A program made the position numbers and the translations under genes. From the NCBI RefSeq assembly GCF_004310325.1, contig NZ_SIRT01000001.1:682001-746000 (forward strand): a stretch of 64,000 nucleotides of DNA. The letters are read 5' to 3'. The stretch comes from Hyunsoonleella flava (GTDB lineage Bacteria; Bacteroidota; Bacteroidia; Flavobacteriales; Flavobacteriaceae). Of the stretch, positions 9,080 to 17,535 are shown piece after piece (position 1 is the first letter of the stretch; each line of letters begins with the position of its first letter). The notes beneath the pieces are model-generated. The model saw only the letters and a list, made by a program, of their open reading frames with translations. It was not told the origin of the DNA and did not search any database.

Positions 9080-9925
9080 TTATTGCTTTAATAATTTTTT
9101 ACTTACCGATAGACCTCTTTCGTCAATAATTTTAACAATATACAAGCCTGAAGATAAATCACTCATGTCGTATGCGTTAGTGTCTACTTTAGAGATATTT
9201 TTTACTTTACTTCCTAACATATCATAAAGCGATACATCAGAAATCTTAATATTGTTTCTCGTTTCTACTCTAAAACTAGATAATGAAGGGTTTTGATATA
9301 TTGAAATGTCATTTTCTAGTTTAAATTCATCATTACTTAAAGGATTTGAATCTAAAATTTGAATCTGATCTATGTATCCTGCTATTGTACCTCCAGTATC
9401 AAGCACCTGACCTGCTGGGACATTTTCGAACCCCATATCTGGATGAATTGATAGTCTAAATAATGTACCGTGTGTAAACGATGTTGATCCTGTATCATTG
9501 TCTTTTATTTCAAAAACAATTTCTTGCCACTGATTGGGAGTGGTATAGGCGTTTAAAGCTCTAACAGTACCTGTTCCATTTGAGTTATCATCAGGTGCAT
9601 CAAAACGAATTGCTAAATCTGGTTGTGCAGGATAATATACCATCATACTTACATATTTGGTTTCGGTATCAGAGATAGCTAAATCTGGAGTAACATTAAC
9701 TCCACCAATAATCCACCATTGCGCCCCCGTTCTTTTAACCTCCATACAATTAGCAGTAGTATTGATACCTGAAGGGTCTGGATTGGCAACGACAGCGGTA
9801 GTTATTCCTCCGGCATTTGAAACTAATCCACCAGCTCCAGATTCAAAATCATCCACCATGGTTTGTGCAAAACCATAAAAGGCGCAAAAACAAAAGAATA
9901 AATTAAATAATGTAGTTTTTTTCAT
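9080..9925 (-). CDS. Secreted T9SS cargo protein with beta-sandwich (carbohydrate-binding-like) domain
   Basis: A 281-residue protein. It has a signal peptide (start MKKTTLFNLFFCFCAFYGFAQ), a beta-rich domain at about residues 22-190 (begins VDDFESGAGG; contains WWIIGG and a W-Q-E-I-V-F strand), and a type A T9SS sorting domain at the C-terminus (LYDMLGSKV, DLSSGLYIVKI, final KKLLKQ). The beta-sandwich resembles carbohydrate-binding modules found in algal-glycan proteins; no catalytic residues are seen. It is led by its own copy of the 64-bp promoter module (9958-10021), so it is probably co-induced with the polysaccharide locus. It is likely a surface or released glycan-binding protein. Confidence 0.75.
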   Translation of the reverse strand: MKKTTLFNLFFCFCAFYGFAQTMVDDFESGAGGLVSNAGGITTAVVANPDPSGINTTANCMEVKRTGAQWWIIGGVNVTPDLAISDTETKYVSMMVYYPAQPDLAIRFDAPDDNSNGTGTVRALNAYTTPNQWQEIVFEIKDNDTGSTSFTHGTLFRLSIHPDMGFENVPAGQVLDTGGTIAGYIDQIQILDSNPLSNDEFKLENDISIYQNPSLSSFRVETRNNIKISDVSLYDMLGSKVKNISKVDTNAYDMSDLSSGLYIVKIIDERGLSVSKKLLKQ

Positions 9926-9957
9926 AATATCTATATTTTAGTTTGTTAATTATCCCT

Positions 9958-10021
9958 TAAATTTAGAAAAACCCTATTGGGTTTTAATGGATAATAATTA
10001 TCAAAACATAAACGATATTAC
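9958..10021 (-). promoter_or_regulatory. PUL promoter module, copy D (two 21-bp-spaced repeats plus -7 box)
   Basis: On the minus strand the distal repeat (10021-10004) reads GTAATATCGTTTATGTTT. The proximal repeat ends at 9987 (TTATTATCCAT). Exactly 21 nt later comes TAAATTTA (9965-9958), a TAnnTTTG-like -7 box. It is the weakest of four copies but keeps all the spacings. The ATG of the T9SS protein is about 32 nt downstream of the box. Confidence 0.6.
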
Positions 10022-10119
10022 TCTTTTTGATGAGATTAATGATTCTCAACATAAATTATAACCTTCTCCTAAACAGCAATATATGAAGTACTACATTAAA
10101 TCAATAATCCTAAACATGT

Positions 10120-10153
10120 AAAAAGCTATCTAAATATTCAGATAGTTCTTTTT
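10120..10153. terminator. Hairpin terminator downstream of GH16 gene
   Basis: GCTATCT (10125-10131) pairs with AGATAG (10140-10145) around an eight-base loop. It is flanked by an A-run on the left and TTCTTTTT on the right, so it can act on either strand. It lies just past the stop of the GH16 gene in the minus direction. It separates that transcript from promoter copy D. Confidence 0.55.
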
Positions 10154-10189
10154 ATTAATATGATGCGATTTTTTATTTAGTATAAAGAA

Positions 10190-11065
10190 TTAATCCATGC
10201 GCCAAACCCTAATGTAGTCAACTTTGGCTTCAGTATAATCACCTATACTTCTAGATGAAAAATTAGAATTTGCAGCACCACCAAAACTTGCTCCTGTTGA
10301 TATCCACAAAAACTCCTCTACATGAGGTACCCAAATACCTTGATATCTTGTTTTGAATTTACCATCATAATATACCTCTAGCATATCTTCATTCCACAAC
10401 AATCCATAAATATGATATCCAGAATGTATTCCTGGAGTATCATATTGCCTAGTGTTTGCCTTATGTGAAGCACCGTAACCATCAATATGCACTACGCTTT
10501 TAGTAAAATCACCAATCCAAGCAGATTCAAACACATCAATTTCCGCACCGTCATTTCCCGTGCCATCAATATTCCCCATGTTATCTCCCTGCAGCCACAG
10601 TGCGGTATGTGTACCGAAAAGTGTTTCTGCAATATCTATCTTAGCTTCGATGTATCCATATTTGAATTCAAACAAGTTATTGGTAAAAACACCACCGCAA
10701 TGCAACACATCATTAGCTACTTTTTTACTCTTAAGTATCAAATTTCCATCCCTATAACTTACATTTTCAGGCTTCCAAAACCACTGGTTAATGCCTATGC
10801 CAGGTCTAGCTGCCCTACTTCTAGCAGAATTATTCTTTGTCCATTTTGTGGGTTCAAACTTATCAAAGTTATCTTCGAACATTAGTATCCAATTACTTGT
10901 ATTTACAGAATTCAATAAAGGTTTAGAAACAGTATTAGTTCCATCATCGCCGTCATCAAATTGTTCGTCATTTGGGTCTGTTTTTTCATCGGAAGAACAA
11001 GACGTGCTTATAAAAATCGCAAAGCATAAAAATCCAAAATATAATACTCTAGTGATTTTTTTCAT
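10190..11065 (-). CDS. GH16 family endo-glycoside hydrolase, surface lipoprotein
   Basis: A lipoprotein of about 291 residues with lipobox cysteine at residue 23 (ISTSC). Next is an acidic linker (KTDPNDEQFDDGDD), then a GH16 beta-jelly-roll. The catalytic motif EIDVFE is at residues 175-180 (E175 nucleophile, D177, E180 acid/base), in the beta-bulge form used by laminarinases, agarases and endo-beta-1,3-galactanases. GH16 enzymes cut internal beta-1,3 or beta-1,4 linkages; the subfamily cannot be settled by eye. The longer frame reaches into the previous gene, and the ATG at 11065 is chosen because it gives the signal peptide. It is the last gene of a three-gene unit under promoter copy C. 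Confidence 0.88.
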   Translation of the reverse strand: MKKITRVLYFGFLCFAIFISTSCSSDEKTDPNDEQFDDGDDGTNTVSKPLLNSVNTSNWILMFEDNFDKFEPTKWTKNNSARSRAARPGIGINQWFWKPENVSYRDGNLILKSKKVANDVLHCGGVFTNNLFEFKYGYIEAKIDIAETLFGTHTALWLQGDNMGNIDGTGNDGAEIDVFESAWIGDFTKSVVHIDGYGASHKANTRQYDTPGIHSGYHIYGLLWNEDMLEVYYDGKFKTRYQGIWVPHVEEFLWISTGASFGGAANSNFSSRSIGDYTEAKVDYIRVWRMD

Positions 11066-11102
11066 TTTTATAGTTATTATTTTTAAGTAGGAATTATACA
11101 TA

Positions 11103-11807
11103 TTAAAGCTTAAAATGCCATATAGGTCCAGTAACAGTGCCTCCTTTATCATCTTTTACTACCACCTTCCAATAGTAAGTAGTATCTGCTGTATCCAAGT
11201 TTGCTCCAAAAGTGGTTTCAGTAGTATTTTCAGCCACTAAACTAAGTGCATCCTTATCCTTTCCAAAATATATATCAAAAGTAATAGGATCATTATCCAC
11301 ATCAGAAGCAGACCATTCTAAATTAATTGTAGCGGTTCCGCCATCTAAAATCTGACCTAAAAAAGGTGCAATTAAATCTGGAGCGAAAGGTAGGTGATTG
11401 CTACCCGGAACCTCTTCAGTGTAAAACTGTGCTGTCGGGGAATAGTCGCTTTCAACATTTTTTGTACTTCTGGCCTTAACCCTCCAGTAATACGCAAACC
11501 CCTTTTCTAGGGTGATAATTTTTGATAACGATGTTAGCACTTCGTCAACAACTTTATTAGTAAACTGATTATCCTTTGCTATTTCTAAAATATAGATGAC
11601 TGAGCTACCGTCTTCGTTTGACGATGCCTGCCATTCAAAATTTAAAACATTTGTGGTGCATAATTGGTTTTGAGATGGGAAAACCAAAACTGGTGACGTC
11701 GGTTTACTATCCGAAACTTCTCCACCACCTGGATCATCGCCACCACCAGATGAACAAGATGTACTAATATAGGCAACCAGAGCTAATATATATAAGACTT
11801 TTTTCAT
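11103..11807 (-). CDS. Lipoprotein with two fibronectin-III-like domains
   Basis: A 234-residue lipoprotein with lipobox ISTSC near residue 18, followed by a Gly/Asp-rich linker (GGGDDPGGGE). Two tandem Ig/fibronectin-III-like repeats follow at about residues 35-130 and 140-234. Each contains a W-x-A strand (NFEWQASSNEDG; NLEWSASDVDND) and a Y-Y-W-[RK]-V strand (YYWRVKA; YYWKVVVKDD). It has no catalytic motif. Sandwiched between a T9SS propeller protein and GH16 in one transcript, it is likely a surface glycan-binding or scaffold protein. The binding role is inference. Confidence 0.75.
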   Translation of the reverse strand: MKKVLYILALVAYISTSCSSGGGDDPGGGEVSDSKPTSPVLVFPSQNQLCTTNVLNFEWQASSNEDGSSVIYILEIAKDNQFTNKVVDEVLTSLSKIITLEKGFAYYWRVKARSTKNVESDYSPTAQFYTEEVPGSNHLPFAPDLIAPFLGQILDGGTATINLEWSASDVDNDPITFDIYFGKDKDALSLVAENTTETTFGANLDTADTTYYWKVVVKDDKGGTVTGPIWHFKL

Positions 11808-11818
11808 GACTTTTTCTT

Positions 11819-14800
11819 TTATTGCTTCACAATTTTTAGAGTTTTCGGGGTTTTAGAATCTGATACTCGTATAAAGTAAATACCCGATGGATATGCCTCC
11901 ATCTCCACATTTACCTTACCTCCTACAACAGGATATTGCTTTTTGGCCACCAGACCTGAAGATATGGAGTAAAGTTCTAAATTTACATTGGTTTTTGTGG
12001 TTTCAGGGATATGCAATTCAAACCGATCTACGACAGGATTTGGAAACGCTTTTAAACTTCCTGATGCATCCAAAACCTTAGTTAATTTTCCTTCGCAAGT
12101 TGCTTTAGATTCAATATTAATTACATCACCATCATTTGCAACAATGTTAAACGATGTATCATAAGTTTCTAGAACTTGTTTATTGTTTACAAACACTTTA
12201 TAAGGTGCAGTACCTGTTTCGATTTCAACGGCCACAGCACCTTGTTTTCCAGAAACAAATTTTCCAGTCAACAGGTCTGAAGCTTCAATTTTAAGACTAA
12301 CACAGTATTGATATGTTGTATTTGTAATTCCTATACATACATCATAAGTACCTGGATCTAAATTTGGAAGATTTAAAAGCTCGTTAAACGTATATTCAGT
12401 GCCTCCAATAGTTACATTATAATTATGCCTGAATTTTGTATCAATCTTTATTTGTCCGTTCTTACCTTGACAAGTTTCATCAATGGTTTCAATGGTAAAA
12501 TTATCGGGAGCCACATAAATCTCAGAAAAATCCTGATCTAAAACAAAATCTAAAACCCCACTACCATAAGTGGCAAATCTTACTGCATTTTCAGATTCAA
12601 TAAATTGTACATCTGTATAACCTACTGCGTCTGGAACATCTAATCCTTCCATTTTAAACCATTGGTCTTGCTGTACTGAATACACCCAAGCACCATCGAA
12701 TTCGCAAGAAGCAAAAACATATTGTCCATTTGGGGAGGCGTCTAGCTCCGTAATGCGTTCCACAGTCAATCCACTGTTATGACTTGTAAATGTTTGCCCG
12801 CCATCTACGGATATTAAAAAGTTATTTCCTTTCCCAGCATAGTACACCGTGGCTTCATCTATTGGGCTGGTAGCTATAACCTGTCTTCGTTTTCTATGTG
12901 AATCATCTTGTTGAGGCCAAGATCCACCTGAAACACTTGAAGCAGTAAATGAGCTACCTCCATCTGTTGAATACATCAATTGACCAGACTTTAACCCAAC
13001 ATACCATCTATTTGTGTTTAATTTTGAATAGCCAAAACTAGAAATAGGTCCACTAAACTGAAATGGGTGAATTTCTCTAACCACATCACTTCCATTGTAA
13101 ATAATTTTTTGCAATGCATTTCCCCATGGGATATAAACGGCATCTTCACTATCAATGGGAGATGGAACTAAACTAGTAGCTGCCCAATTCCCATAAAAAT
13201 CTGTTCGGGTTACTGTGCTAAAATTACCTCCATCGGTAACATCACTTCTACCTATAGTGCCGAAATAATACCAATACCAAGCAGATTCACCCCCATTGGC
13301 TATCGTTACTCTCAAAACATCCGTATTTGCCTCTCTCGCTGCGGGTATAGGTATGGTTTTATCATAGTCATTATCACCTGAAAAGCTTTGGGAGCCTCTG
13401 TCCTGATTTCCTGTATAAACAATATTGTATTTCTCACTTGTTTCAGCATCATAACACATTGTTGTCGGGTTACCTCTACTCACACTTACCCAAGAATTCC
13501 AATCTTCTGGCGATGTAGAATAATAAGTTCCAAAATCGTATCCCGATATGGTGAAAAATGTACCATCTTCTTTGTCATAGGTTTTGAAATGTTGTAAATC
13601 CCAAACATAGATATCATTATTGCTCAAAACGTGCTGATTTCTTGTCCAAGTAACTCCATAGTCTGTTGAAATCCATAATTCAACAAACCCCTTAAAGACA
13701 ATATTAGGTTGTGTTGGATGCACTTCTGCAATATTTCTTCCTGTGTCACTTGAAGTAACACTCTGTGTCCAAGTAGCACCTTCATCACCTGAATAAAAGA
13801 TTGTAGTATTACCGTAACTGATATAAAAATGCGTAGTTCCAGATACCGTAGTCCCTAGAACAGAATCAAGCGCTCCAACAGTAGTCGTAGGCTCATGAAT
13901 TAAAGAGAAATCAGTATCGTTTTCTCCCATTCTATATACATATAGTTTAGAATCACTCGCACGCCTTGCAAAGAGATATACATCTCTGCTGCCGTGAGGT
14001 TTTAGTATTTCAACATCAAAAGTGTTGCTTTTAAAACTAAGTGCAGAAGTAGTATAATTTAATCCATAATCTGTGGAAATATAAACATAGTCGTACCAGG
14101 CGTTACCATCAGCCGTATTTCGTCTAGCACCATGTGCTACTATGCGTTTTGATGTATTTTGCTTCGTTACTACCGTGGTGTAATTTGCACTACCTTCAAA
14201 AAAAGCGCCATTGGCATCGATCCATGTTCTGCCTTCATCATCCGAAAACTCCATACTGCCATTGCTTTTTTGATTAAGCAATCTAAAAGACCCGTCGGGC
14301 AGATTTACGCCATTAAATTTATCACCTTCAAAACTTTTGGTATGGTTTCTAAGTGACCATTTTACAGATGCACTTTCATCAATTTTGTAGATATGCCCAG
14401 CGAAAGATACAATGTACATTTCCTCATTAACAGGATCGTATAAAGAACCATCGGTCCTAAAACCACCTTCACTATATCCTGGGGCAGTTGTAGATGACAT
14501 ATTAAGATACTTCTGATCCCATGTTCCTGAAAGGGTACTATTTGCATAGAAGTACTTTTCTGGAGGCGGCATGGTCATATTTTGTTTAGCCGTTTTAAAA
14601 TAAGTTTCTAATTCCTCTGTAGTACTAAATTGAAAACCTGCTTTTTCTGCATTTATAAACCAAGTGTTGTATGCTTCTAAAGCATCACCCTTTAAATTCT
14701 GAAAATTAAACGACTTTGGTAAAGCTAGTGCATCCATAGCCATTTCATAAGCTATTTCTTCTGGAGTTTCTTCTTCATAATGCTCATGGTCTGCACCATA

Positions 14801-14911
14801 ATCATATTCTAAAACTTCCGAATTTTGCTTAAAATTAACTTTGAGTATATATAAAGATACCACAAGAAATAGACCGAAGAACAACAGCCTTTGGGTAGTT
14901 TTCTTTTTCAT
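11819..14911 (-). CDS. Large T9SS-secreted BNR/Asp-box beta-propeller protein
   Basis: A 1030-residue protein with an N-terminal membrane-type signal and a short helical region (residues about 50-120). A long beta-propeller region follows with at least six Asp-box (S-x-D-x-G-x-T-[WF]) repeats: SDDEGRTW, STDYGLNY, SGDEGATW, STDYGVTW, STDGGSSF and SVDGGQTF. Two small Ig-like domains and a type A T9SS sorting domain (LKAFPNPVVDRFEL ... YPSGIYFIRVSD ... LKIVKQ) close it. Asp-box propellers occur in sialidases, sortilin-type receptors and xyloglucanases; no catalytic set can be assigned here. It is first in a unit with the Fn3 lipoprotein and GH16, 26 nt downstream of promoter copy C. It is likely a surface glycan-binding or glycan-cleaving protein. 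Confidence 0.75.
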   Translation of the reverse strand: MKKKTTQRLLFFGLFLVVSLYILKVNFKQNSEVLEYDYGADHEHYEEETPEEIAYEMAMDALALPKSFNFQNLKGDALEAYNTWFINAEKAGFQFSTTEELETYFKTAKQNMTMPPPEKYFYANSTLSGTWDQKYLNMSSTTAPGYSEGGFRTDGSLYDPVNEEMYIVSFAGHIYKIDESASVKWSLRNHTKSFEGDKFNGVNLPDGSFRLLNQKSNGSMEFSDDEGRTWIDANGAFFEGSANYTTVVTKQNTSKRIVAHGARRNTADGNAWYDYVYISTDYGLNYTTSALSFKSNTFDVEILKPHGSRDVYLFARRASDSKLYVYRMGENDTDFSLIHEPTTTVGALDSVLGTTVSGTTHFYISYGNTTIFYSGDEGATWTQSVTSSDTGRNIAEVHPTQPNIVFKGFVELWISTDYGVTWTRNQHVLSNNDIYVWDLQHFKTYDKEDGTFFTISGYDFGTYYSTSPEDWNSWVSVSRGNPTTMCYDAETSEKYNIVYTGNQDRGSQSFSGDNDYDKTIPIPAAREANTDVLRVTIANGGESAWYWYYFGTIGRSDVTDGGNFSTVTRTDFYGNWAATSLVPSPIDSEDAVYIPWGNALQKIIYNGSDVVREIHPFQFSGPISSFGYSKLNTNRWYVGLKSGQLMYSTDGGSSFTASSVSGGSWPQQDDSHRKRRQVIATSPIDEATVYYAGKGNNFLISVDGGQTFTSHNSGLTVERITELDASPNGQYVFASCEFDGAWVYSVQQDQWFKMEGLDVPDAVGYTDVQFIESENAVRFATYGSGVLDFVLDQDFSEIYVAPDNFTIETIDETCQGKNGQIKIDTKFRHNYNVTIGGTEYTFNELLNLPNLDPGTYDVCIGITNTTYQYCVSLKIEASDLLTGKFVSGKQGAVAVEIETGTAPYKVFVNNKQVLETYDTSFNIVANDGDVINIESKATCEGKLTKVLDASGSLKAFPNPVVDRFELHIPETTKTNVNLELYSISSGLVAKKQYPVVGGKVNVEMEAYPSGIYFIRVSDSKTPKTLKIVKQ

Positions 14912-14936
14912 AATGTCTTAAGTTTAATTTGGAATA

Positions 14937-15000
14937 TAAAACTAAACTATAAACACCTTAAAAACATAAAAGATACTGCCCTAAACATAGACAAAACTAC
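14937..15000 (-). promoter_or_regulatory. PUL promoter module, copy C
   Basis: On the minus strand the distal repeat (15000-14983) reads GTAGTTTTGTCTATGTTT. The proximal repeat ends at 14966 (TATCTTTTAT), exactly 21 nt from the equivalent base of the first. Another 21 nt later comes TAGTTTTA (14944-14937), a -7-like box. The ATG of the propeller gene is at 14911, giving a leader of about 20 nt. Confidence 0.7.
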
Positions 15001-15249
15001 TTTATTAAAGCAAAACCTGTCTTAGGCTATACAGTTTGAAACCACTAGTGCTTTTGTTTGAATAATCAATGATAACAGTCTGAATTTTAGTTTTACATCT
15101 TCTTGAAGGTGTTTACCAGCGATTAATTACATTTTAAATAAAAAAAATAAATTAAGAGCCACACATAACATATACAAAATCACTCAATTTTATGTATGTC
15201 TGATTTACCTAGAATATATTAATGAAACAGAAATATGACTTTTTCGAAG
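15001..15249. other. Intergenic remainder without recognised genes
   Basis: Together with the promoter module this makes a 338-base gap between the hydroxyproline operon's last gene and the propeller gene. I see no open frame of note and no convincing hairpin terminator, only an A/T-rich run near 15138-15151. Confidence 0.6.
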
Positions 15250-16497
15250 TTAATACTCTCTATCGGGATGAAAAGCAGTAACATCGAGCGTTGTTTTCTT
15301 TTCTGAGATAAAGTCTGAAACCAGTTTCCCAGTCGCTGGCCCTAAACTCCATCCCATCATAGCATGACCTGTTGCGATAGTAAGGTTTTTACATTTTGAA
15401 GATCTTCCAATATAGGGCAATCCGTCAGGGCTACATGGACGCAAACCACATTTAGCTTCTAATTTTTCTTTGGAAGTGATATTGATATTATTATAATACG
15501 AGGTGCTCGCATCTGCTATAGCATTTACACGTACAGGATTTATTTTATGATTTACGCCTGCTAATTCCATAGTCCCTGCAAAACGTGTAAACCCATCCAT
15601 TGGTGTAACTGCAACTTTTGCTTCACATAAAATTGAAGGGATAGTAATTTTAGTATTACTTTTTACGTTAATACTATACCCTTTTCCCGCTTGGAGCAAT
15701 AGCTTTAAACCCAATTTATTATTAAGTTGTGGACTCCAACTGCCTGCTGCTAAAACGACTTCATCACACTCTAATTGTTGTTTGTCTGTTATAACTTTTG
15801 AAATGGTTTGACTAGTCATCGTAACATCAACAACAGTTTCGTTTTTTAAAATTGATACGCCATTTTTTTTTAAAAACAATAGCATATCTTGCATGAAATT
15901 ATTTGGTGTCATATGTGCATCAGAATGATAGTAAACAGCGCCTCTAATATTTAAGTCTACATCAGGTTCTAATTTTGAAACTGCTTCGGCTGATAAATGC
16001 TCAACCTTCAATCCCTCTTCTATACCACGTTTACCAACTTCCCACTCTTCTTCGCCTACCTTATCGGTTTTGTAGCACATTAAAAGTCCTTTTTTTTCAT
16101 AATGAAAGTTGAAGTCTTTGGACTTTTTTAAATCCTCATATAAATCTCTACTTAACAAATTAATATCTAGTAAAGGTTTAATTGATTGTTCTACTTTTGA
16201 AGCTATAGCCGATTTTTTAAAAGCCCAAGCCCATTTCATAAAATCCACATCGAATCTTGGTTTTATGTAAAGTGGACTCTTAGGATTGAACATCCATTTA
16301 ACACCTTTTGATAACATTCCCGGAGCAGCTAAAGCAATGAAATGACTAGGCGTGATGTAACCTGCATTTACATAAGATGCTCCTGAATCCATATTGGATT
16401 TATCAACAACAGTAACCTGATGACCTTCTTTTTGAAGATAATAAGCGGAACACAACCCAATAATTCCACCACCAATAATGATTACATGCTTACTCAT
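15250..16497 (-). CDS. FAD-dependent cis-4-hydroxy-D-proline dehydrogenase (DadA/DAO family)
   Basis: A 415-residue flavoprotein of the D-amino acid oxidase/dehydrogenase family. The FAD-binding motif is at the very N-terminus (VIIIGGGIIGLCSAYYLQKEG). The C-terminal end has ATGHAMMGWSLGPATGKLV, a typical second FAD contact. In hydroxyproline catabolism this enzyme oxidises cis-4-hydroxy-D-proline to 1-pyrroline-4-hydroxy-2-carboxylate. That specific role is assigned from its position seven bases downstream of the epimerase and from the presence of the other pathway genes. On sequence alone, a general D-amino acid dehydrogenase would also fit. Confidence 0.85.
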   Translation of the reverse strand: MSKHVIIIGGGIIGLCSAYYLQKEGHQVTVVDKSNMDSGASYVNAGYITPSHFIALAAPGMLSKGVKWMFNPKSPLYIKPRFDVDFMKWAWAFKKSAIASKVEQSIKPLLDINLLSRDLYEDLKKSKDFNFHYEKKGLLMCYKTDKVGEEEWEVGKRGIEEGLKVEHLSAEAVSKLEPDVDLNIRGAVYYHSDAHMTPNNFMQDMLLFLKKNGVSILKNETVVDVTMTSQTISKVITDKQQLECDEVVLAAGSWSPQLNNKLGLKLLLQAGKGYSINVKSNTKITIPSILCEAKVAVTPMDGFTRFAGTMELAGVNHKINPVRVNAIADASTSYYNNINITSKEKLEAKCGLRPCSPDGLPYIGRSSKCKNLTIATGHAMMGWSLGPATGKLVSDFISEKKTTLDVTAFHPDREY

Positions 16498-16504
16498 ACC
16501 AAAA

Positions 16505-17515
16505 TTAAATTACTTGAAAACCATGTGCATAGGGATCGTCTTCATCATCAATAATTATGGTGTTATACCCATAAATTTTTGCCCAACCTTGAATACTTGG
16601 AATAATCGCTGGTTTACCCGAGATAGAAGTTTCTGCAGTTACACGCCCAATAAATTTACTTCCTATAAAACTCTCATGAATAAATTTTTCTCCAATCTTT
16701 AATTTTCCTTTGGCATAAAGTTGTGCCATTCTTGCAGATGTTCCTGTACCACAAGGACTTCTATCAATAGCTTTATCGCCATAGAATACAGCGTTTCGGC
16801 CAGAGGATTTTGGATCCAATGGTGTGCCTGTCCATAATAAATGAGACACATTTCGAATCGTATCATCTTCTGGATGAATAAATCGATCAGGATATTTTTG
16901 ATTAATAGCTTGCCTTAATACTTGTGAATATTGAATCAGTTTACTTGCTGAGAAATCCTGAACACCTGAGAAGTTTTTTTGCGGGTCGATAATAGCATAA
17001 AAATTACCACCGTAGGCCACATCAAATATTAACTCACCTAGCTCTGGACATTCTATGGTTAAACCTGCGCCTGCTAAATAGCTTTTTACATTGGTCAGTC
17101 GTACCCAATCTACTTTATCACCAGTTTTTTGATATTCAATTTCCACTAAACCTGCTGGTGCTTCCATTCTAATTTTCCCAGGTGTTTTGGGCTGTATCAA
17201 GCCTTCTTCAATAGCAATAGTTATAGTACCAATAGTGCCATGGCCACACATGGGTAAACATCCAGAAGTTTCAATAAATAAAATTGCAAAATCGTTTTCG
17301 GGGTTATGCGGTGGGTATAAAATACTGCCACTCATCATATCATGCCCACGAGGTTCAAACATTAAGCCTTTACGAATCCAATCGAATTCCTTCAAAAAAT
17401 GCTGGCGTTTTTCACTCATGTTGGCACCTATCAATTCAGGTCCGCCGTGTTTTATAACACGAACTGGATTTCCGCAGGTATGCCCATCTATACAAACAAA
17501 AGTGTTTCTTGCCAT
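16505..17515 (-). CDS. 4-hydroxyproline 2-epimerase (proline racemase family)
   Basis: A 336-residue protein of the proline racemase superfamily. Both catalytic cysteines are present: C90 in PMCGHGTIG and C255 in DRSPCGTGTSARMA. This marks a racemase or epimerase, as opposed to trans-3-hydroxyproline dehydratases, which replace the second Cys with Thr. It interconverts trans-4-hydroxy-L-proline and cis-4-hydroxy-D-proline, the first step of bacterial hydroxyproline degradation. Its neighbours supply every later step, which favours hydroxyproline over proline as substrate. It lies 20 bases after the dehydrogenase gene and 7 bases before the oxidase gene. Confidence 0.92.
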   Translation of the reverse strand: MARNTFVCIDGHTCGNPVRVIKHGGPELIGANMSEKRQHFLKEFDWIRKGLMFEPRGHDMMSGSILYPPHNPENDFAILFIETSGCLPMCGHGTIGTITIAIEEGLIQPKTPGKIRMEAPAGLVEIEYQKTGDKVDWVRLTNVKSYLAGAGLTIECPELGELIFDVAYGGNFYAIIDPQKNFSGVQDFSASKLIQYSQVLRQAINQKYPDRFIHPEDDTIRNVSHLLWTGTPLDPKSSGRNAVFYGDKAIDRSPCGTGTSARMAQLYAKGKLKIGEKFIHESFIGSKFIGRVTAETSISGKPAIIPSIQGWAKIYGYNTIIIDDEDDPYAHGFQVI

Positions 17516-17535
17516 TTTTATTAAAATTTAGCGCA

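Noticed and set aside
13388-14547. Several antisense frames of 60-70 codons across the propeller gene and elsewhere in the locus
   Set aside because: They are shadows of long coding regions, with no signal peptide, family motif or own promoter.
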